A stretch of 64,000 bases of DNA from Bifidobacterium vansinderenii (GTDB lineage Bacteria; Actinomycetota; Actinomycetes; Actinomycetales; Bifidobacteriaceae). The stretch spans positions 62,001 to 126,000 of the forward strand of contig NZ_NEWD01000006.1 of NCBI RefSeq assembly GCF_002234915.1, written 5' to 3'. The position numbers and the translations under genes are program-made. Within the stretch, counting starts at the first letter, position 1. Every line of letters starts with the position of its first letter. This document shows, piece after piece, positions 32,338 through 40,406 of the stretch. The notes below the pieces were generated by a model, which was given only the letters and a program-made list of their open reading frames with translations, was not told the DNA's origin and did not search any database.

Positions 32338-33056
32338 TGGCACGCAGGCAGACCATAGACCCTCTGGTCAGATCTAAGGTCATCGAGACATGGGGCAACG
32401 CGTGTTGGCTCCAATTGCCCGGCTGCACACGCGTCGGAGAGGAAGACGACCACATCGTGCCTTACTCGCACGGCGGCCGTGACACGGTGGCGAACATTCG
32501 CCGCGCGTGCAAGCACTGCAACGCATCCCGGCAGGACCGCGTGCTGTACGGCTACGGCGTCAGGATGCACATGATCGTTGTACCGCCCGGCAGTTGTGAC
32601 CGTGAGGCCGTGGACTACATCGACAGCCATAAGAGCGCGGGCGACCCCGTGGTGTCCTTCACCGCCCTAGCCGCCGCAATGGGCCTCACCAGTCCGAGCC
32701 TTGCCGAGCGGCGCGCGGTGGCCATGGCGTGGTCGGGCGCCTACCGCCAGTTCGCCATCTCGGCCGCGCCGATCGACGTGTGGTGCACCAGGACCACGCC
32801 GAGCAGCAGGCGGCACCCTCGGATGCTGGACGAATGGATAGCACTGGACTACGACGTGCAGGTGATCGACCCCGGCTTTACGACCGAGTGGGAGCGGGCC
32901 ACGGACGACGCCGGACGCAAGCGGGTACGGCAATGGTACGCGCTGCACCTGTCGCAGTCGCTGGTGGACGCCCGGCAGGCCGAACGCCGGCAACGGCTCA
33001 TCGCCCTTGGCCTGCGCTCCGATAGCACGCAATCGCCGTCGCGGCCGGAATGGTGA
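32337..33056 (+). CDS. HNH endonuclease
   Basis: 239 residues from ATG 32337 (TGATG overlap). The HNH core is at the N-terminus: CWLQLPGCTRVGEEDDHIVPYSHGGRDTVANIRRACKHCNASRQDR (residues about 24-70), with two CxxC-type pairs and the DHIVP His. An unassigned C-terminal region of about 150 residues contains RHPRMLDEWIALDYDVQVIDPGF. In cos-type phages an HNH protein next to terminase assists genome cutting; the position directly before the terminase genes fits that. Confidence 0.82.
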   Translation: MARRQTIDPLVRSKVIETWGNACWLQLPGCTRVGEEDDHIVPYSHGGRDTVANIRRACKHCNASRQDRVLYGYGVRMHMIVVPPGSCDREAVDYIDSHKSAGDPVVSFTALAAAMGLTSPSLAERRAVAMAWSGAYRQFAISAAPIDVWCTRTTPSSRRHPRMLDEWIALDYDVQVIDPGFTTEWERATDDAGRKRVRQWYALHLSQSLVDARQAERRQRLIALGLRSDSTQSPSRPEW

Positions 33057-33184
33057 CCCGTTTTTTAAACGACGCCGCCGACGCAAGACCCCGCGCCCAC
33101 TTTTTTACTCTCTCGAATCAGGAAAAAAATTCCTGAAAACGGCGGAATACCAACGAAAACAAGCAATTAGCGAGGTGAAGAGAA
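33057..33184. other. Gap between HNH and small terminase; candidate cos region
   Basis: 128 non-coding bases with T-rich runs (GTTTTTTAAAC, CTTTTTTACTC) and the hairpin TCAGGAAaaaaaTTCCTGA. The position between HNH and terminase is where many cos phages place their packaging site, but no direct sign of cohesive ends can be seen. Confidence 0.35.
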
Positions 33185-33490
33185 ATGCAGATGACCCTAC
33201 CCGGATTCGACGACTATTACACCCCCAACGAGGGATTGCAGGAGAAGGCCACCAAGGAGCTCATCGACAGTTTCGTGGAAGGCCGTACCCTGAATCCCAG
33301 TGCCCGGTACGTGTGCAAGACCATGATCAACATCGCGCGCAATTTCGACGCCCTGAACGCCAAGGGCCGTGACACGTCGCGCGTCATGGCGCAGCTGCTT
33401 GCCTGGTATCAGGAATTGGAAACCAAGTTCCCGGCCCAACAGGAGATCGACCCCGCGTTGGCCGGCCTGCTGCAAGAGGCCAAGGCATGA
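33185..33490 (+). CDS. Probable terminase small subunit
   Basis: 101 residues. MTLPGFDDYYTPNEGLQEKATKELIDSFVEGRTLNPSARYVCKTMINIARNFDALNAKGRDTSRVMAQLLAWYQELE is helical with charged surfaces, as in small terminase proteins of actinobacterial phages. Assigned from position (its TGA overlaps the large terminase ATG) and size; no diagnostic motif is visible. Confidence 0.65.
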   Translation: MQMTLPGFDDYYTPNEGLQEKATKELIDSFVEGRTLNPSARYVCKTMINIARNFDALNAKGRDTSRVMAQLLAWYQELETKFPAQQEIDPALAGLLQEAKA

Positions 33491-34932
33491 CCCCGCCGCG
33501 TGGCGGCACCGAGCGCAACCCCGAACGGCGGACGGACGGGCCGATTGTCGCCAAGTTCGCGCAGCTGCTCGGCACTCCCCTGCTGCCATGGCAACGATTG
33601 GTGGCCGACGTGGCGGGCGAGATCGACCCGGACACCGGCACCTACTTCTACGACACCGTGATCTTGAGCACCCCGCGCCAGTGCGGCAAGTCCACGCTTG
33701 TGGACGCGGTGGACACCAGGAACACGCAGTGGGGGCCGGACCGGTTCATCTACTATCTTGCGCAGACCGGCAAGGACGCGGGCGACCACTTCAAGAAGTA
33801 CCTGAAGACGGTGCAGGCCTCACCGCTTTCGGCGATCACCACACGGCCGTACCTCGGCGCCGGCGATCTCCGACAGCCATTCGCCAACGGCAGCGTCATC
33901 ATGCCGAAGAGCGTGACGAAGGTTGCCGGCCACGGCGTCCAGGGAGACAAGATCACTTTGGATGAAGCGTTCTCCCTGTCCGAGGAAACCGGCAACACGA
34001 TTCTTGATGGCTTCATGCCCACGATGGCTACCCGTCTGAAGGCCACCGGCGTGCAACCGCAACTGTGGATTACCAGCACCGAGGGCACGGCCGAGTCCAC
34101 GTTCTTCAATCGTCGTCTGGACGCCTGCCGTGCGGGCGAGCAGTCACGGCGCACCTGTTGGTTCGACTTCGGCATTCCATCGGACGCCGACCCCGAAGAT
34201 CTCGATACGATCATGCGGTATCATCCCGCAGCGGGATTGCTCTGGGACCGTTCGCAGCTTGCCGATTTTCGTGAGCAGTTCCAGGGCAACCCGGCCGGTT
34301 GGGCGCGCGCGTTCGGCAACCGGCGTGACGAAGGCATCACCGACAGGGCGATTGACGAAGCGACGTGGGCGGCAACCGTCACCGCGCCCATCGGCCCTGC
34401 CGATCTGGACGACAGGCCGGTGGTGTTCGGCGTGGCCGTGGACGTGGATAGCACGCACACCAGCATCTCGGCCGGCATCTGCAACCAGGACGGCACCATC
34501 ACGACGCAGCTGCTGAAGATCCTGGACGGCACCGGGTACGCGCCCACCGAGATCGCCCGACTATGCGCCACCTACCACGCGCCTGTCGTGATCGACGATC
34601 GCGGTACCGCCGCCGACCTGTCCGACCGTCTGCACCACATGACCGACCCGGACGGCGACCCCCTCATCCCGTTCGTGGACATGGACTCGGCCGACTACCT
34701 GACCACCGGGCAAAGCTACGTAAGCGGCCTGACCAACCGGGCGATATGGCACGCGGCCGACCCCGATCTGGACGCAAGCGCGGCCAACTCGGCGCGCAAG
34801 TGGGCGGGCGACGCATGGCGCGTGAGCCGACGCGGCAGCACCGGCCTGACCTCACCGCTCGAAAGCTGCATGTTGGCCGCATGGGGAGCGGCGCACAGGC
34901 CCGAGGAATCCGGCCCCTTGCAGATCTTCTAA
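33487..34932 (+). CDS. Terminase large subunit
   Basis: 481 residues. ATPase domain: PWQRLVADVAGEIDPDTGTYFYDTVILSTPRQCGKSTLVDAV (Walker A-like TPRQCGKST, about residue 60), Walker B-like KITLDEAFSL near 157, and the coupling motif WITSTEGTAEST near 195. The nuclease domain from about 310 shows VFGVAVDVDSTHTSISAG, VVIDDRGTAAD and a late Asp (DMDSAD), the acidic triad type of RNase H-fold nucleases. It packages DNA through the portal protein encoded next. Confidence 0.9.
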   Translation: MTPPRGGTERNPERRTDGPIVAKFAQLLGTPLLPWQRLVADVAGEIDPDTGTYFYDTVILSTPRQCGKSTLVDAVDTRNTQWGPDRFIYYLAQTGKDAGDHFKKYLKTVQASPLSAITTRPYLGAGDLRQPFANGSVIMPKSVTKVAGHGVQGDKITLDEAFSLSEETGNTILDGFMPTMATRLKATGVQPQLWITSTEGTAESTFFNRRLDACRAGEQSRRTCWFDFGIPSDADPEDLDTIMRYHPAAGLLWDRSQLADFREQFQGNPAGWARAFGNRRDEGITDRAIDEATWAATVTAPIGPADLDDRPVVFGVAVDVDSTHTSISAGICNQDGTITTQLLKILDGTGYAPTEIARLCATYHAPVVIDDRGTAADLSDRLHHMTDPDGDPLIPFVDMDSADYLTTGQSYVSGLTNRAIWHAADPDLDASAANSARKWAGDAWRVSRRGSTGLTSPLESCMLAAWGAAHRPEESGPLQIF

Positions 34933-34990
34933 CGGCGGTACTTGGCGGTACTTGGCGGTACTTGGCGGTACTTGGCGGCGATTGGCGGCA
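34931..34990 (+). repeat. Six 10-base tandem units at the terminase/portal junction
   Basis: Units of 10 bases match CTTGGCGGTA (three exact, three with changes), overlapping the terminase stop and ending 43 bases before the portal start. A seventh, separated unit (ACTTGGCGGC) ends at the portal ATG and probably serves as its ribosome site. No gene fits here. The period equals one DNA turn, as in protein-binding arrays. Confidence 0.75.
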
Positions 34991-35033
34991 CGGTGATGGA
35001 CGGCCGGCGCACGACGGGCGCACACTTGGCGGC

Positions 35034-36146
35034 ATGAACCTATGGCAGCGAATGAAGATCGCGGGACGTGTGCTGACGCGCGGCGCCGACGACGACATGC
35101 CGGACGGCATCAGGCCGCCCGCCCGCCAGACGGCGTGCGACCCCTTGAGCCTGTCCACCGTGTTTCGTGGCGTGCAGGTGTTGCAGACCGCCATCACCGG
35201 CCTTCCCATCCATGAAATGCGTGGCGGCGTAAAGCTGGACAACGTGTCGTCCATTGTTCTCCAGCCCGACGTGAACCGTTCGCGCCGGGACTTTCTGGCC
35301 GACATGGTGGCGTCCATGGTGATCGACGGCAACGCTTTCGTCCGCCTGGTGCGCTTCGGCGGCGACGTGGTGTCGTGCGAGGTGCTGCCGCCCGCGCTGG
35401 TGGTGGTGTCCGACGACGGACATGACCCCGCCGCGCCGAAGCTCCGCTACTCGTATCTCGGCAAGGACTACGGCCCCGACGACATCGTGCATTGCAAGTT
35501 CCTCAACGTGCCCGGCCGCCTGCGTGGCCTTGGCCCGATCTCGGCGGCGCGCGAAGAGGTTGAGGGCGCGCAGATGGCCCGCGACTACAAGGCCAAGTTC
35601 TACACCGACTCTTCCAACATCAAGGGCTATCTTCAGACCGAGGAAAAGGTGACGCCCGAGATCGCCAGGAACGCGAAGGACGCGTGGAAGGCGACCGGCA
35701 CCGCCGCCGACATCAAGGTGTTGGGCTCGAAACTGAAGTACGTGCCGCTGGACATGAAGCCGGCCGACTTGCAGTTTCTGGAGACGCAGAAGTTCGACAC
35801 CACGCAGATCGCGCGACTATTGGGCATCCCCGCGTCGATCATGCTTGCGGCCGTGGATGGCTCGAACCTCACCTATAGCAATATCGAGCAGTCGTGGATT
35901 GAGTTTGCCGACTACACGCTTGCGGCCTACGCCGGCGAAATCGAGGAACTGTTCAACCGTCTGCTGCCGCGCGGCCGGACGGCGGCGTTCGACTGGGATT
36001 CGAGCCGTCGCGCGGACATGGCCGACCGGTTCAACGCCTACAAGACGGCGATAGACGCGGGATGGATGGACGTCAACGAGGTGCGCGCGCGTGAGGCGCT
36101 GCCGCCGCTGATCGCAGCACCGGAAAGGACCAGCAATGAGGCGTGA
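35034..36146 (+). CDS. Portal protein (HK97-like)
   Basis: 370 residues from ATG 35034. Portal features include MDATMSARKSRR-free N-terminus followed by DPLSLSTVFRGVQVLQTAITGLPIHEMRGG, VASMVIDGNAFVRLVRFGGDVVSCEVLPP, LGKDYGPDDIVHCKFLNVPGRLRGLGPISAAREEVEGAQMARDYKAKFY, and the IPASIMLAAVDGSNLTYSNIEQSWIEFADYTLAAY segment with EELFNRLLPRG. It forms the dodecameric DNA channel. The end overlaps the protease-capsid start by 11 bases. Confidence 0.88.
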   Translation: MNLWQRMKIAGRVLTRGADDDMPDGIRPPARQTACDPLSLSTVFRGVQVLQTAITGLPIHEMRGGVKLDNVSSIVLQPDVNRSRRDFLADMVASMVIDGNAFVRLVRFGGDVVSCEVLPPALVVVSDDGHDPAAPKLRYSYLGKDYGPDDIVHCKFLNVPGRLRGLGPISAAREEVEGAQMARDYKAKFYTDSSNIKGYLQTEEKVTPEIARNAKDAWKATGTAADIKVLGSKLKYVPLDMKPADLQFLETQKFDTTQIARLLGIPASIMLAAVDGSNLTYSNIEQSWIEFADYTLAAYAGEIEELFNRLLPRGRTAAFDWDSSRRADMADRFNAYKTAIDAGWMDVNEVRAREALPPLIAAPERTSNEA

Positions 36147-37713
36147 AATCGGCTTGAAGGGCATGTGCCTTCGCTCGGCCGAGGAAGGCGACGGCCGGAC
36201 GCTGGAAGGCGTGGCCGTGCCGTTCGGACAGGTGATCGACACATGGGACGGCGCCGAGACGTTCGACCGTGATTGCGTGTTCGACGACGTGGACTCGGCC
36301 AAGCTGTGCTACCAGCACGGCGAACTGATCGGCCGCATCACCGGCGCCGAACCGCGTGACGACGGGCTGCACATCACGGCGCGCATCAGCGACACGCAGC
36401 GCGGCCGCGACGTGGTGGCCCTGCTCCGCGACGGCGCGCTGGACAGCCTGTCGGTCGGATTCATCCCCGTGGAATCCGAGACCGACAAGCAGGGCGTCGC
36501 CCACCGCAAACGGGTACGACTGCTCGAAACGTCGGTGGTGTCATGGCCCGCGTATGAGGCCGCGAAGATCACCGGGCAGCGCAGCGCCGACCCCCTCAAC
36601 GAAGTGTCTGAAACCGGAAACAACCAGGAAAGCGAGGAAACCCGGATGGACAAGGAACTTTCCGAGATGCTGGACGGCATCAAGGACGAACAGCGCAGCC
36701 TAAAGGCGGCCATCGCCAAGGCCGGCGCCACGGAAGCGCCCAAGGTGCTCGGCGGCGAGTACCGGACGGCCGGCGACTACCTTCAGGCCCTGTACCAGGG
36801 CGACGAAGCGGCCGTGCAGATCATGCACGACTGCCGTGACCTGATCGCCACCGGAGACACCGGCAACACGGTGTCGTGGATCGCCGATGACCTGCGGCTC
36901 ATCGAAATGCGACGCAAGGTCACCAACCTGCTGACCCACGACACACTGCCGGCCAAGGGCATGAGCATGGAATACAACGTGGTCGCCACCGACACCACAA
37001 CCGCATCCAAGCAGACGTCCGAGGGCGGCGCGCTGCCGTTCGGCAAGGTCACCTTCGGCACCAAGAGCGTGAGCATCGACACGTACGGCGGCTACACCAC
37101 GCTGTCTCGCCAGGTGATCGAACGCAGCACCACGCCCATGCTCAACACCGCGCTTGCCGCGCTTCGCAACGCCTACGCCAAGGCCACCGAAACGGCCGTG
37201 CGCAAGTACCTGTACGACACCATCGCCGCACAGAGGGACGCGGCCACCAACGCCAACAAGATCACCGCGCCCGCCGCGCTTGCAGCCATGACCATCGACC
37301 AGTGGGCCGCGCTCATCATGGACGCCGCCGAACTGGCCGACGACCGCAACGTGAACCTGACCCGTCTCGGCGTGTCCAAGGACGTGATGGCCGCGCTCAT
37401 CAAGCTCAAGGACACCGGCAGCCGCTTCTTCGACCTGTCCGGCGACGGTAGCGACACCATCGGCGACTTCGACCTGACCGGCATCGCCGGCCGGTTCCTG
37501 CGAGTCCCCGTGCAGATGCTGCCCGCTGCCCCCTCGGGCACCGCGTGCTTCATCGACCCCGAAGCGGTGACGGTGTGGGAGAGCGGCGGCCCCACGCAGC
37601 TGTCCGACGGCGACCCCACCAAGCTCACCGAAAACTATTCGGTCTATGGTTACCTTGCAGTCGCGGCCACGCAGCCGCTCGGCCTCATCCCGGTGGCCTT
37701 CCCAAAAGCGTAA
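36136..37713 (+). CDS. Fused prohead protease and major capsid protein
   Basis: 525 residues combining two normally separate proteins. Residues 1-160 resemble HK97-type prohead protease: LEGVAVPFGQVIDTWDGAETFDRDCV, LCYQHGELIGRITG (catalytic His), DTQRGRDVVALLRDGALDSLSVGFIPVE (catalytic Ser), VSWPAYEAAKITGQRS. A scaffold-like Glu-rich helix (DKELSEMLDGIKDEQRSLKAAIAKA) leads into the HK97-fold capsid domain (about 205-525), with TLPAKGMSMEYNVVATDTTTASKQTSEGGALPFGKVTFGTKSVSIDTYGGYTTLSRQVIERS. The last codons are CCA AAA GCG TAA, forming a -1 slip site (see next entries). MRREIGLKGMC starts at 36136, overlapping portal. Confidence 0.88.
   Translation: MRREIGLKGMCLRSAEEGDGRTLEGVAVPFGQVIDTWDGAETFDRDCVFDDVDSAKLCYQHGELIGRITGAEPRDDGLHITARISDTQRGRDVVALLRDGALDSLSVGFIPVESETDKQGVAHRKRVRLLETSVVSWPAYEAAKITGQRSADPLNEVSETGNNQESEETRMDKELSEMLDGIKDEQRSLKAAIAKAGATEAPKVLGGEYRTAGDYLQALYQGDEAAVQIMHDCRDLIATGDTGNTVSWIADDLRLIEMRRKVTNLLTHDTLPAKGMSMEYNVVATDTTTASKQTSEGGALPFGKVTFGTKSVSIDTYGGYTTLSRQVIERSTTPMLNTALAALRNAYAKATETAVRKYLYDTIAAQRDAATNANKITAPAALAAMTIDQWAALIMDAAELADDRNVNLTRLGVSKDVMAALIKLKDTGSRFFDLSGDGSDTIGDFDLTGIAGRFLRVPVQMLPAAPSGTACFIDPEAVTVWESGGPTQLSDGDPTKLTENYSVYGYLAVAATQPLGLIPVAFPKA
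37701..37707 (+). other. -1 programmed frameshift site of the capsid gene (C CCA AAA)
   Basis: In the capsid frame the heptamer reads C CCA AAA, the X XXY YYZ pattern for simultaneous -1 slippage, and the zero-frame stop TAA follows after one codon. In the -1 frame the message stays open for 264 codons. A C10 tract begins six bases downstream, at the spacing where stimulatory structures usually start. Confidence 0.75.
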
Positions 37714-38501
37714 CCCCCCCCCCGGTAGCGTCGCGTAACCTGCTCTCCTACGGGCCGGCCACCGGAAACGGTCTGACCGTGAGCGTGAATGATGACGGCA
37801 GCCTTCACCTGTCGGGCACGCCGACCGCCGCAAACGTGGGCATTCGCTGGCAACTGCCGGTGCCCGACGCGATCAGGGGGGAGACGGTCACCTATTCGGC
37901 AAAGACGCTGCCGGGCGGCACGTACGCATATTTGCAGCTCCGTGGATCCACGGGCGTGCTTGCCACGCTGACGTCATCGGCCCCTACCGCGACCGTTCCT
38001 CAGGAAACGACCACGCTGGAACTGCGTATTGCCGCCAACACCACGAATCCGGTGGACGGCACCGCGCGGATTCAGCTTGAGGCGGGCGACACGGCGACCG
38101 AGTGGGTGAAGCCCGACGTCACGGATCTCAATGGGGGGGGGGCTGAGCTAGCCAACCTGTGGCCGGACATCCCGACCACAAGCAAGAGCGGCGTGACCCT
38201 GACCAACAACGGCGACGGCACGTACACGCTCACCGGCGAATACAAGTCGTGGACCACGTTTGAAGCGACCGTGAATCTGGAATCGGGCACGTACTCGATA
38301 GAGGCGTCCGAGGGATTGACGTCATTCGACTCGTGGGACCTGCTCTTGCAGGTGGCACCGTCACAGTCCGGCGACTCGCTGATAAAGCCCGGCACCCCGG
38401 CCGCCACGTTTGAGGCCGGACGCTACCGGTGCCAGATCAACGTCAACGCCGCATTGTCCGAACCCAGGACGATACGGCCGACGCTCAACAGAATCGAATA
38501 G
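37707..38501 (+). CDS. -1 frame extension of the capsid protein: beta-rich decoration-like domains
   Basis: 264 residues, with no internal start that has a ribosome site, so expression by -1 slippage at 37701-37707 is the simplest reading; the fused product would be about 788 residues. Two repeats are visible, each beginning NLL/NLW: NLLSYGPATGNGLTVSVNDDGSLHLSGTPTAANVGIRWQLPV.., and NLWPDIPTTSKSGVTLTNNGDGTYTLTGEYKSWTTFEATVNLESGTYSIEASEGL. This pattern of small beta-sandwich domains occurs in phage decoration and carbohydrate-binding proteins. A linker rich in Thr and Pro (VTPPPVAS) joins the capsid. Homopolymer tracts lie before the first and between the two domains. Confidence 0.7.
   Translation, partial: SVTPPPVASRNLLSYGPATGNGLTVSVNDDGSLHLSGTPTAANVGIRWQLPVPDAIRGETVTYSAKTLPGGTYAYLQLRGSTGVLATLTSSAPTATVPQETTTLELRIAANTTNPVDGTARIQLEAGDTATEWVKPDVTDLNGGGAELANLWPDIPTTSKSGVTLTNNGDGTYTLTGEYKSWTTFEATVNLESGTYSIEASEGLTSFDSWDLLLQVAPSQSGDSLIKPGTPAATFEAGRYRCQINVNAALSEPRTIRPTLNRIE
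37714..37723 (+). repeat. C10 homopolymer at the start of the capsid extension
   Basis: Ten cytosines directly after the capsid stop. In the -1 frame they read through as Thr-Pro-Pro-Pro. A change of one base by slipped-strand replication would close the extension frame, making this a phase-variation candidate. Confidence 0.8.
38133..38142 (+). repeat. G10 homopolymer between the two extension domains
   Basis: Ten guanines in DLN-GGG-A, encoding a glycine linker between extension domains 1 and 2. Gain or loss of one base would remove domain 2 only. It is complementary to the C10 tract 410 bases upstream. Confidence 0.8.
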
Positions 38502-38514
38502 AAAGGAAACGACC

Positions 38515-38847
38515 ATGGCGGACGACTGGAAGCCATACGAAAGCGCGGTGCGCGACGAGATCGGCGTGCCTGCCGGCGACGACAACCGCGTGCAGCGGGC
38601 CATATCGGCCGCCATGGGCTACGTGGCCGGCGCGATCGGCGACTATCAGGTGGCGGACACCGTGAGGACCGATTGCGTCGTATCCTGCGCTGCCGACCTC
38701 TACAATTCGCGTGACGCGCGCCTGGGCGTGATGAACGTGAGCGACGGCACGCTTGAGCCGTTCCGCATCAGCGCCGACCCGCTCCGATCGGTGTGGGCGA
38801 AGCTGAACGCGGCCGGAGTGCCCACGGGAGCGATGGTGATCGCATGA
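38515..38847 (+). CDS. Head-tail connector-like protein
   Basis: 110 residues from ATG 38515 (AAAGGAAAC upstream). Helical, DDWKPYESAVRDEIGVPAGDDNRVQRAISAAMGYVAGAIG.. and VVSCAADLYNSRDARLGV, matching the gp6-like/QLRG connector family in layout, which binds below the portal. The assignment relies on position between capsid and tail genes and on length. Confidence 0.65.
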   Translation: MADDWKPYESAVRDEIGVPAGDDNRVQRAISAAMGYVAGAIGDYQVADTVRTDCVVSCAADLYNSRDARLGVMNVSDGTLEPFRISADPLRSVWAKLNAAGVPTGAMVIA

Positions 38848-39227
38848 CCGGGTACGTCGCCACCGAGCGTAAGGCGCTCATAGACACGCTGACCGACATG
38901 CTCGGCGATCTCGCCACCGTCGTCACCATCGACGCGCAGGAAGCCCGACCCCTGCCCGGCAAAATCGCCGTGCTGATCGACCCGCCCGAAATCACGTTCG
39001 ACGGCTGGCAGTTCGTCACCCCCGTGTGGACGGTGAACCTGATCGCCGGCACGATGGCGACGCAGACCGCCGCGATGGACCTGCTCATAGACGCGGTGGA
39101 GCGATTGCAGGGCCTGCACCTGAACATGAAGGACGCGAAGCCCAGCACGTTCAGCATTGCCGGCGTCGGCAGTCTCGCCGCCTACACCATCACCCTGAAC
39201 CCGTTGGAAATCACGGAAGACGAATGA
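38844..39227 (+). CDS. Tail terminator/minor tail-like protein
   Basis: 127 residues from ATG 38844 (ATGA overlap). ALIDTLTDMLGDLATVVTIDAQEARPLPGKIAVLIDPPEITFDG..FVTPVWTVNLIAGTMATQTAAMDLLIDAVERL has the alpha/beta alternation of tail-terminator proteins. No catalytic motif; assigned by position before the major tail protein. Confidence 0.55.
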   Translation: MTGYVATERKALIDTLTDMLGDLATVVTIDAQEARPLPGKIAVLIDPPEITFDGWQFVTPVWTVNLIAGTMATQTAAMDLLIDAVERLQGLHLNMKDAKPSTFSIAGVGSLAAYTITLNPLEITEDE

Positions 39228-39237
39228 AAGGACAATC

Positions 39238-39648
39238 ATGGCAAAGGTAAGGACACTAGGCCCCGGAAGTCTGAAGATCGGCGCGACCAACTCGGCGCGC
39301 GACTTCAGCGCGGACGTCATCAACACGGCGCTTGAGCCGAGCACGGACACCGAGGACAACGACAACTTCCTGGACGGACACACCGAGGGCGGCACCCAGT
39401 CCGAGACATGGGCGCTCACCGGCAGCATCAAGGAAGACTTCAGCATGGACGGGCTTCAGGTATGGTGCCTGACCCATTCAGGCGAGACCCTGCCGTTCGA
39501 GTGGGTGCCCAACACGTCCGGCACCGTGAAGCTGTCCGGCAGCGTCGTCGTGTCGTCCATCAAGTTCGGCGGCGACGTGAAGACCAAGAACAGCAACGAC
39601 TTTTCGTTTGTCGCGCTGGACGTGGCCGCGACCTCGTATGAGGCGTGA
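39238..39648 (+). CDS. Major tail tube protein
   Basis: 136 residues from ATG 39238 (AAAGGAC upstream). GPGSLKIGATNSARDFSADVINTALEPSTDTEDNDNFLDGHTEGGTQSETWALTGSIKEDF and the final VAATSYEA are typical of short siphovirus tail-tube subunits: beta-sandwich rich in Thr, Ser and Gly with DLD-type loops. Flanked by a connector and an HK97 gp10-like gene. Confidence 0.78.
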   Translation: MAKVRTLGPGSLKIGATNSARDFSADVINTALEPSTDTEDNDNFLDGHTEGGTQSETWALTGSIKEDFSMDGLQVWCLTHSGETLPFEWVPNTSGTVKLSGSVVVSSIKFGGDVKTKNSNDFSFVALDVAATSYEA

Positions 39649-39651
39649 CCC

Positions 39652-40065
39652 ATGGCGGGCACCGTCGCGGCCGGCGGCAACGGCTATCTGCAACTCAAGG
39701 GCGCCAAGGAACTGGCACGCGGCCTGAAGAAGGCCGGCGCTGACCTGAAGGACCTGCGCAAGGTCAACAAGGACGCCGCGCAGATCGTGGTCCCCGAAGC
39801 CAAGAATCTGGCCCCGCACCAGTCGGGCAGACTGGCCGCGTCGGTGCGCGCGGGCGCCACGCAGAAGGCCGGCGTCGTGCGCGTCGGCTCGAAGCGCGTA
39901 CCCTACGCCGGCGTCATCAACTACGGATGGCCCGGCCACAACATCAGGCCCACGCGCTTCGCCAACACGGCGGCCAAGAACACCGAACCGCAGTGGACGC
40001 AGCTGTACGCGGACGCCGTGCAGAAGATCATCGACCGAATCACCACAGGAGACACCAGCAAATGA
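39652..40065 (+). CDS. HK97 gp10-like head-tail/minor tail protein
   Basis: 137 residues. APHQSGRLAASVRAGATQKAGVVRVGSKRVPYAGVINYGWPGHNIRPTRFANTAAKN matches the HK97 gp10/Gp11 family, whose conserved tract is the SGRLAAS..VGS..PYA..INYG pattern. It is after rather than before the major tail gene, an uncommon order. Its TGA overlaps the next ATG. Confidence 0.75.
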   Translation: MAGTVAAGGNGYLQLKGAKELARGLKKAGADLKDLRKVNKDAAQIVVPEAKNLAPHQSGRLAASVRAGATQKAGVVRVGSKRVPYAGVINYGWPGHNIRPTRFANTAAKNTEPQWTQLYADAVQKIIDRITTGDTSK

Positions 40066-40406
40066 GCAGCATCAAGACCACCAAGGTCACCTACAAGGAC
40101 GGGCACAGCGAGGAACTGACCGTGACCATGTTCGAGCAGATCATGGCGACCCGATACCTGAAGAACAACCATCTGGGCACCGTGCAGGACGAACCCGTGA
40201 CGTTCATGGCCTACCAGGTGTACGCCAAGCTCCGCAGCGCCGGGCAGCTCAACGAGCCGTTCGAGCAGTGGTTGCGTTCCGTCGTGCAGATCGAGGACAT
40301 CAAGCCCGGCGTGGACACCGAAACCATTGAGGCGCCGAACGGCACCGTGATCGCCGAGGCCACGGATGCGCCGGATTTTTTGACCGGTGGGACGCCGGAA
40401 GCCTAG
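40062..40406 (+). CDS. Tail assembly chaperone, short (zero-frame) product
   Basis: 114 residues from ATG 40062 (ATGA overlap). VTYKDGHSEELTVTMFEQIMATRYLKNNHLGTVQDEPVTFMAYQVYAKLRSAGQLNEPFEQWLRSVVQIED looks like the gpG-type chaperone that coats the tape measure. The gene ends with a T TTT TTG slip site (40376-40382) and the stop TAG at 40404-40406, as expected for the G/GT pair. Confidence 0.78.
   Translation: MSSIKTTKVTYKDGHSEELTVTMFEQIMATRYLKNNHLGTVQDEPVTFMAYQVYAKLRSAGQLNEPFEQWLRSVVQIEDIKPGVDTETIEAPNGTVIAEATDAPDFLTGGTPEA

Noticed and set aside
34931-34990. CRISPR array
   Set aside because: Units are 10 bases without spacers; no cas-like gene is in the window.
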